A stretch of DNA of 10,978 nucleotides from Aestuariicoccus sp032586235. GTDB taxonomy: Bacteria > Pseudomonadota > Alphaproteobacteria > Rhodobacterales > Rhodobacteraceae. Positions 6,955 to 10,978 of this stretch are shown here, piece by piece (the first letter of the stretch is position 1; every line of letters starts with the position of its first letter). Under the pieces are notes generated by a model. It did no database searches, was not told the origin of the DNA, and saw only the letters and a list, made by a program, of their open reading frames with translations. The DNA lies in the NCBI RefSeq assembly GCF_032586235.1, contig NZ_JAWHTD010000073.1, forward strand, positions 1-10,978, written 5' to 3'. Made by a program: the position numbers and the translations under genes.

Positions 6955-6960
6955 TTCACA

Positions 6961-7866
6961 ATGACCCAAGCGTCCAGCGCTCTTAAGCTTGATCAGGTGA
7001 TACTTCCTTCTGTCAAAGACCTTGGCGGTGGTTTTGAAATTCGCCGCGCGTTGCCCTCGCCACAGCGGCAGATGGTCGGGCCGTTTATCTTTTTAGACGC
7101 CTTTGGGCCTGCGGTCTTTCGCGGTGATGAGGAAATCGACGTCAGGCCGCATCCACATATTGGGCTATCTACGGTTACCTACTTGATCGAGGGGAGCGTG
7201 GTACATCGCGACAGCGAAGGCTACTCGCAGGCCATCGAGCCCGGCGCAGTCAATATGATGACGGCTGGCCGTGGTATCGTGCATTCTGAGCGCGGGAGTG
7301 CAGAGTTCCGCAAAAACGGTGGTAGCATATTCGGGTTTCAGACTTGGCTCGCACTACCAAATGAGTTGGAAGAAACGGACCCAGGCTTTCAGCATGTGGC
7401 AGCAACGGAAATCCCCAGAGATGAGGGGGATGGCATCAGTATGTCCCTTTTGGCCGGGGCTTTGAACGGACATACATCCCCAACCAAAGTTTTCGCCGAG
7501 ACGCTTTACGCGGACCTCAGTCTTGCAGCAGGCGCCCGGTACAAGCTAGATACCATGCATATTGAGCGCGCGATATATGTCGTGAGCGGATCGGTCGAAA
7601 TCGTGGGACAGGATGGATCATTCGGCAAAGATCAACTCGTGGTCTTCCAGCCACATGCGGAAATCATCATCAAAGCGGAGAGCGCGTCCAGGTTGATGGT
7701 GTTGGGCGGCGAACCTTTCTCGGAGAAGCGCTACATTTTCTGGAATTTCGTGTCCAGCAGTCGCGAACGTATTGAACAGGCGGCTGAGGATTGGCGCGAA
7801 CGCCGCTTCCCCGGCATTGTTGGGGACGACGAATTCATCCCCCTGCCGGATGAAATCAAATTCTGA
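6961..7866 (+). CDS. Pirin family protein (bicupin)
   Basis: The 301-aa product is a pirin, a cytoplasmic two-domain cupin of the usual family length (about 280-300 aa). The N-terminal cupin keeps the metal-binding set: RPHPHIGL supplies His64 and His66, and GRGIVHSER supplies His108 and Glu110, matching in order and spacing the ligands known in human pirin. Typical family phrases are FGPAVFRG, LSTVTYLIEGSVVHRDS and, in the C-terminal cupin, AIYVVSGSVEIVGQDG and LVLGGEP-like MVLGGEPFSEKRYIFWNFV. Some bacterial pirins show quercetin 2,3-dioxygenase activity and others affect central metabolism or stress responses; which applies here cannot be told. The start is fixed by GAGGAG six bases upstream. 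It is probably transcribed alone. The gene appears intact. Confidence 0.93.
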   Translation: MTQASSALKLDQVILPSVKDLGGGFEIRRALPSPQRQMVGPFIFLDAFGPAVFRGDEEIDVRPHPHIGLSTVTYLIEGSVVHRDSEGYSQAIEPGAVNMMTAGRGIVHSERGSAEFRKNGGSIFGFQTWLALPNELEETDPGFQHVAATEIPRDEGDGISMSLLAGALNGHTSPTKVFAETLYADLSLAAGARYKLDTMHIERAIYVVSGSVEIVGQDGSFGKDQLVVFQPHAEIIIKAESASRLMVLGGEPFSEKRYIFWNFVSSSRERIEQAAEDWRERRFPGIVGDDEFIPLPDEIKF

Positions 7867-7867
7867 C

Positions 7868-7882
7868 ACATTCGTTGAATGT
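7868..7882 (+). terminator. Weak hairpin just after the pirin stop
   Basis: ACATTC and GAATGT form a 6-bp stem with loop GTT, two bases after the stop codon. The following sequence is only loosely T-rich and the stem is AT-rich, so termination is possible but not established. Confidence 0.25.
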
Positions 7883-7938
7883 TGGTCATTTGACTTGGTG
7901 ATTTAGGCGGCAGCTTCGTCCGCACCGCCGCCATTGCC

Positions 7939-8608
7939 GTGGCCGTATCGACCGGCTTGGCCGCACCTGGCATAGCCGGTATCTGCATTGGGGGCGATGT
8001 GAGCATTTCCGGTGAGCTTGCTGTCGACGAAACTCATCTGTGTGAGTTCGTGTCCTCTACGCTCGACAGCCTCGCGCCTTGCGGTTTGCCGCAGTTAAGT
8101 TCCATCACAATTCACGTGTCGCGAGACCCCATCGCAGGTGCTGCCAATTGCCTGGACCGATGTGATCGACAGGATGCGATTACTGTCCTGGATGCGCCCG
8201 CGATGTATCAGGCATTGGACCCTGGCAACCCGTTGCTCAACTTGGCGGAGGGAGAGCTGTTTCGCGGTATCGTGGCGCATGAATTGGTGCATGCCGTTCT
8301 GCTGCAAAAACCGTGGAGGTGTCCCAGGACGAACGCTCGCTGAGCACGAATACGTGACCTTTCTGCGCGCCTTGTCGCCCCAAGCGCGTGCTGACGTCAT
8401 TGAATCCGTTCCGCCAGCCGACGGGCCAATACGTCTATCGCAGCTCAATGACACACTGTTGTGGTTCGCGCCACTGCACTTCGGCGTCCGCTCGTATCAA
8501 CACTTTGCTGAACAAGAAGACGGCTGTGCGTTTATCAGCAGAATCGTGGCCGGGGAAGTCGACTTCACTGTGGGCAACCAAATCTGTGGCCGGCCTCCCT
8601 GCGATTAG
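7939..8608 (+). pseudogene. Frameshifted HExxH (HELVH) protein, possibly a putative zinc metallopeptidase-like exported protein
   Basis: Two frames cover one gene. Frame 1 (7939-8343) gives a hydrophobic N-terminus, then ordinary sequence up to GIVAHELVHAVLLQ, with the zinc-site motif HELVH at codons 114-118. It then degenerates and stops. Frame 2 continues with NRGGVPGRTLAEHEYVTFLR, then LNDTLLWFAPLHFGVRSYQHF, and ends CGRPPCD at 8608. Removing one A from the run 8306-8310 joins them; the restored protein would place Glu residues (LAEHE) 17 and 19 residues after the second His, compatible with a gluzincin third ligand. The N-terminus is also unclear: the frame opens at 7894, with an in-frame TGA at 7891 and an ATG at 7879 before it; the GTG at 7939 has no good ribosome binding site. 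AAIAVAVSTGLAAPGIAG suggests a signal peptide and the Cys residues suggest export. From memory it recalls a Rhodobacteraceae family annotated DUF6639, unverified. It is next to an IS21 remnant, consistent with decay. Confidence 0.7.
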
Positions 8609-8662
8609 GGCAAACAGATCGCACATGCCCATCACCGGATTGAATGCAAAGTATCTTTCCGC

Positions 8663-8968
8663 TTAGCCGCCAGAAAATCCACACTCATCCCGCAGACGCT
8701 CAAATATCCGTTTCGCCGTGTGCCGTTGCTTGCGCGGACGGTTCTTGTCTTCAAAAAGCCAGCCATCAATGATGGCAACAAACGGATCAAGCTTGGGGCG
8801 CCTGATCGGCACTGTCCGCCGATACCCAGGCGGCTCCGAATAGCCCAACATTTTTGCGACACTATCTCGGCTGATCCCAAAATCCCGAGCAATCTGACGC
8901 CCGCTCATCCCTTCCTCGAAGTGAGCGTGACGAACCTTCAAATACAAATCCACGGTGAATATCCCCAA
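8663..8968 (-). pseudogene. istA: N-terminal fragment of IS21-family transposase IstA
   Basis: The fragment encodes about 101 aa of a protein that is normally about 500 aa. VDLYLKVRHAHFEEGMSG leads into a helix-turn-helix, GRQIARDFGISRDSVAKML (about residues 23-41), then typical IstA text: PGYRRTVPIRRPKLDPF, FEDKNRPRKQRHTAKRIFERL, and DECGFSGG. In intact IstA a Tyr normally follows GG; here a TAA stops the frame, so the DDE catalytic core is missing. The start is TTG at 8968 or GTG at 8953; the GTG gives the common family beginning VDLYLKV. It is the surviving DNA-binding part only and probably not functional. Confidence 0.85.
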
Positions 8969-8991
8969 GCCCTCCCGAAAATCGAAAGGAC

Positions 8992-9008
8992 AAAAGTGGC
9001 CGACTTTT
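8992..9008. repeat. Inverted repeat in the IS21 terminal region
   Basis: AAAAGT (8992-8997) and ACTTTT (9003-9008) flank GGCCG. Ends of IS21 elements carry such repeated short motifs that bind the transposase. This is one of the few parts of the element end that survives. Confidence 0.5.
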
Positions 9009-9169
9009 ACGCCGCCCGCGACAGCGCAATGCCGCCGCTACCGTGGCCGAGTATTGCTCCGCCGTTCAGATCGATATTATCCAATGTTATCAGTACTTTG
9101 TCTGTGCTGGCTGGGGTGGTAGGAGACCTTGACCCTCGATGAACCGTATCGAGAAATCCCACCGATCCG

Positions 9170-9191
9170 GGAAACGGGGGCGGAAACGGGG
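9170..9191. repeat. Two tandem copies of a 12-base G-rich unit
   Basis: GGAAACGGGG occurs at 9170-9179 and again at 9182-9191, a period of 12, followed by a decayed third (AAAAACGG). It lies between the IS21 remnant and the small membrane protein gene. G-runs could in principle form an unusual structure, but slippage is the simplest explanation. Confidence 0.45.
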
Positions 9192-9237
9192 CAAAAACGG
9201 AGGAGAAGGTGGCGAGGGTTGACGCTGAGACGCCCCC

Positions 9238-9663
9238 CTACTGGCTCGAGCACTCCGGCATGTATTTCTCCGGCTCCGGTCGCATCCATTCCGGCAGGCC
9301 TTGCAGCACCTCATCGACCACTTCGGCCGACAACGAGGCCACCTCGCAGGCATACTTCTGACGGGAGCCGTCGGGGTTCTCCGACAGCCATTCTTGGTAG
9401 TCCTGCTCCTCGAAGTACGCGATCGCACCCACGCCGGCGATGGGCACGGCGACGACGGCCCTCCGCAGCCTGGCCTTCGCCTTGGTCTTCGCCAGTTCCT
9501 TGCGATGCTTGATCGCCGTGGTCGCTGCCTTGGTCGTCATCGCCGCAACCGCCGTCGTCATTTGGAGCGCGTAGACACCCGCCGCGATCGCGGTGGACGC
9601 CAACGCGACGCTGAGCCATCCGAGGAACACGACGCTCCTGAACGCTCCAAGTATTTTAGCCAT
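9238..9663 (-). CDS. Small membrane protein of unknown function (141 aa)
   Basis: I do not recognise a family. The start ATG at 9663 has GGAGGG (9670-9675 on the plus strand) six bases upstream, which makes the gene convincing. Residues about 9-35 are hydrophobic and could be a membrane helix or signal peptide. A strongly basic, Ala/Lys-rich helix follows (about 45-68, including IKHRKELAKTKAKARLRR), then a second hydrophobic segment (about 69-84, VVAVPIAGVGAIAYF). The tail is acidic, with EEQDYQEWLSENPDG and two Cys (106 and 138). By the positive-inside rule the basic loop should face the cytoplasm, placing both ends outside and letting the two Cys form a disulfide; this is inference. It is divergent from the RTX gene at 10035, 370 bases away. 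Confidence 0.75.
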   Translation of the reverse strand: MAKILGAFRSVVFLGWLSVALASTAIAAGVYALQMTTAVAAMTTKAATTAIKHRKELAKTKAKARLRRAVVAVPIAGVGAIAYFEEQDYQEWLSENPDGSRQKYACEVASLSAEVVDEVLQGLPEWMRPEPEKYMPECSSQ

Positions 9664-10034
9664 TCCAATCCCTCCGATCCAATGTAGACCCCGGCCAACT
9701 GGGGCCAGCCGGAGCCGTTCTTTCAGGGCAGTCTACGGGAGACTCCGGGCCGCCTTCTGATGACGGCGGAGTGCGACACTATTCGACATGTGCGAACCTG
9801 GAATTCAAGCCCGTCTCGGGGTTTTCGCAACAGGTTTTTGGCGGTCGAGTGATCGCTCCGGAATGCCCGCTTTAATTGAAAATGTTGAACAAGCTGGCAA
9901 AAAGTGGAATTCCGCCGCCTCTTTTGCTATTGAAATTTGTGGGCAAGACGAAATTGCAGGAGCCGGAGATTTCCCGGTGACTGCGCGGAACCCGCCTTGC
10001 CCCTGTGACCGGCCATTTGAAACAGGAGATTTTC
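9664..10034. other. Divergent intergenic region between the small membrane protein and the RTX gene
   Basis: About 370 bases with no supported gene. It must hold promoters for both flanking genes. Visible structure is limited to weak dyads, such as CCCC/GGGG around 9691-9706 and overlapping ACTCCG / CGGAGT arms near 9742-9775. A plus-strand frame at 9788-10096 overlaps the RTX start and has no domain pattern, so I treat it as chance. I cannot place a -35/-10 pair. Confidence 0.5.
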
Positions 10035-10978
10035 ATGAACGTTCCCGGCTTCATTCGTTTCAACACCCCAGCCCCCGAATTGCTCGAAGGCTCTGACGGC
10101 CCCGATACGTTGATCGGCGGCGGTGGTGACGACACGTTGCGCGGTTTTGGTGGCGACGACAGCCTCGATGGCGGAGACGGACGCGACCGTCTGGAAGGCG
10201 GCGACGGCAACGACACGCTCGACGCTTCGGGCGGTTCGACCGAAAGCCAGAGCTTCGGCGACTACATCCGCCCCGGTCTGGGCTCCGACACGGTGCTGGG
10301 GCACGAAGGGCAGTGGAACGCGGGTGAAAGTGCCGACCTGAGCTATGGCAACATCTCCGGCGTCGGCGGGGTGACGATCACCCTTGGTGCCGACGGCGGC
10401 GGCACGGTCGTCAGCGGCACGCCCGGGCTGATCGACGACACCTTCACCTACATCAATTATTTCGAAGGCAGCCAGGACGGCGACACGTTCGACAACATCG
10501 CCGGTCTGACCGACATGGCCTTTGCGCCCCTTGGCGGCGCGGACACGATCCTCGGCGGCGCGGCCTGGGACCAGGTCGTCTACAATTACGAGATCGATTA
10601 TTTCGAAGGCGCGGGCAGCGGGATCAACGTCGACCTCGGCGCGGGCACGGTGATCGACACCCAGGGCAACACCGACGTCATCTCGGGCATCGACGAGATC
10701 CGCGGCACTCAGATCGACGATGTGATGGACGGCTCCGGTACCGGCGGAGGCATCCTGTTCCGCGGCGAGGACGGCGCGGATACGATCATCGGCACTTCTG
10801 GCAACGACCGGCTCTACGGCGGCCGCGGCCCCGACTCGATCCTTGGCGGCGAAGGCGATGACACGATCAACGACAACCAGGGGCTCGATTTCGTCGATGC
10901 TGGCCCGGGCAACGACACCTATGAGCGCAACCTGCAGGACGACGGGTTCACGCCGGGCCAGTTTGGCGCCTTTGTCAC
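10035..10978 (+). CDS. RTX (haemolysin-type) calcium-binding repeat protein, 3' end outside the window
   Basis: The gene starts at ATG 10035 with AGGAG (10024-10028) six bases upstream and stays open to the window edge, giving 314 complete codons without a stop. Right after a short N-terminus come glycine/aspartate nonapeptides of the GGxGxDxUx type (about residues 20-62, e.g. LIGGGGDDTLRGFGGDDSL and LEGGDGNDTL). About 190 residues of less repetitive but still Gly/Asp-rich sequence follow (about 63-250, with YINYFEGSQDGDTFDNIAG), then a second RTX cluster (about 252-300, e.g. GTSGNDRLYGGRGPDSIL and GGEGDDTI). Such repeats bind calcium and fold as beta-rolls after export by a type I secretion system, whose signal is at the C-terminus and thus not seen. 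No N-terminal signal peptide is present, as expected. The catalytic or adhesive part, if any, lies downstream. Codon use is strongly GC-rich compared with the pirin and cytochrome genes. Confidence 0.9.
   Translation, partial: MNVPGFIRFNTPAPELLEGSDGPDTLIGGGGDDTLRGFGGDDSLDGGDGRDRLEGGDGNDTLDASGGSTESQSFGDYIRPGLGSDTVLGHEGQWNAGESADLSYGNISGVGGVTITLGADGGGTVVSGTPGLIDDTFTYINYFEGSQDGDTFDNIAGLTDMAFAPLGGADTILGGAAWDQVVYNYEIDYFEGAGSGINVDLGAGTVIDTQGNTDVISGIDEIRGTQIDDVMDGSGTGGGILFRGEDGADTIIGTSGNDRLYGGRGPDSILGGEGDDTINDNQGLDFVDAGPGNDTYERNLQDDGFTPGQFGAFV

Larger units (their letters stand above)
6488..6960. other. Intergenic stretch holding repeat copy B and the pirin leader
   Basis: No gene is supported here. 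It contains repeat copy B (6684-6842) and 118 further bases before the pirin start. The phrase GATCCGCTCAGCAAGGCCGAAAGCG near 6556 resembles decayed roseobacter intergenic repeats. An in-frame ATG at 6871 would extend pirin by 30 residues but has no ribosome binding site. No clear terminator is seen for the upstream cytochrome gene. Confidence 0.5.
8663..9023 (-). mobile_element. Truncated IS21-family insertion sequence remnant
   Basis: The element runs leftward on the minus strand. Its outer end is likely at 9023, where the minus strand begins TGT, the expected TG start of IS21 ends, followed by GCGTAAAAGTCGGCCACTTTTG-like terminal sequence. This contains the short dyad AAAAGT GGCCG ACTTTT (8992-9008). 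Only the first fifth of istA follows; istB, the rest of istA and the other end are absent. The break is at 8663-8665. The remnant cannot transpose by itself. The exact outer boundary is inferred from the TG rule and family resemblance, not from a target duplication. Confidence 0.7.

Noticed and set aside
6871..6960. 30-residue N-terminal extension of pirin
   Set aside because: No ribosome binding site at 6871, extension unlike pirins, and GAGGAG sits correctly before the ATG at 6961.
8300..8320. Programmed ribosomal frameshift at the A5 run as the default explanation
   Set aside because: The gene also lacks a convincing start and lies beside an IS remnant, so simple decay or an indel error is more likely; kept only as an option in the finding.
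9129..9687. Plus-strand frames of 127 and 128 aa over the small membrane protein
   Set aside because: Arg/Pro-rich mirror of the minus-strand gene, which has the better start signal and a sensible membrane layout.
9788..10096. 102-aa plus-strand frame before the RTX gene
   Set aside because: It overlaps the RTX start in another frame, shows no domain pattern, and RTX has the clear ribosome binding site.
1..10978. tRNA, rRNA, CRISPR array, prophage or toxin-antitoxin pair
   Set aside because: I looked on both strands and saw none of the cloverleaf, conserved rRNA, repeat-spacer or paired small-gene patterns.

Overview
The window looks like an accessory or intergenic-rich stretch of an alphaproteobacterial chromosome or large plasmid, most likely from the Rhodobacteraceae (Roseobacter group). 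This rests on recognisable gene types (RTX protein without signal peptide, IS21-type remnant, pirin, SulP-STAS-cNMP transporter), moderately high GC, and decayed repeat-like intergenic DNA of the kind I associate with roseobacters. The assignment is inference; no rRNA or other marker gene is present.

Layout. At 262-2454 (-) lies a SulP anion transporter with a STAS domain and a C-terminal cyclic-nucleotide-binding-like domain, with a possible terminator at 27-63. A gene-free stretch follows (2455-3408). At 3409-4674 (+) is a cytoplasmic SxxK serine hydrolase resembling NylB (6-aminohexanoate-dimer hydrolase). The next gene-poor stretch (4675-5596) holds a possible 73-aa minus-strand ORF and the first copy of a ~160-bp repeat. 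At 5597-6487 (+) is an exported protein joining ankyrin repeats to a c-type cytochrome domain. A second copy of the repeat (6684-6842) lies between it and a pirin gene at 6961-7866 (+).

Further right, 7939-8608 (+) holds a broken gene for an HExxH (HELVH) protein whose two halves join if one base is removed from an A5 run at 8306-8310. It is followed by a truncated IS21-type element (8663 to about 9023, -) with only the N-terminal 101 residues of IstA. At 9238-9663 (-) is a small membrane protein of unknown function. At 10035 (+) begins an RTX calcium-binding protein that runs off the right edge.

The genes do not form an obvious operon: spacings are hundreds of bases, strands alternate, and functions are unrelated. 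The most distinctive signal is the pair of ~160-bp repeats. Each carries two hairpins; in one hairpin a pair changes from A-T to G-C on both arms and another from G.T to G-C, which is covariation expected of a folded RNA or selected hairpin. The second hairpin is conserved without change. No complete new defence or mobile system can be demonstrated from this sequence.
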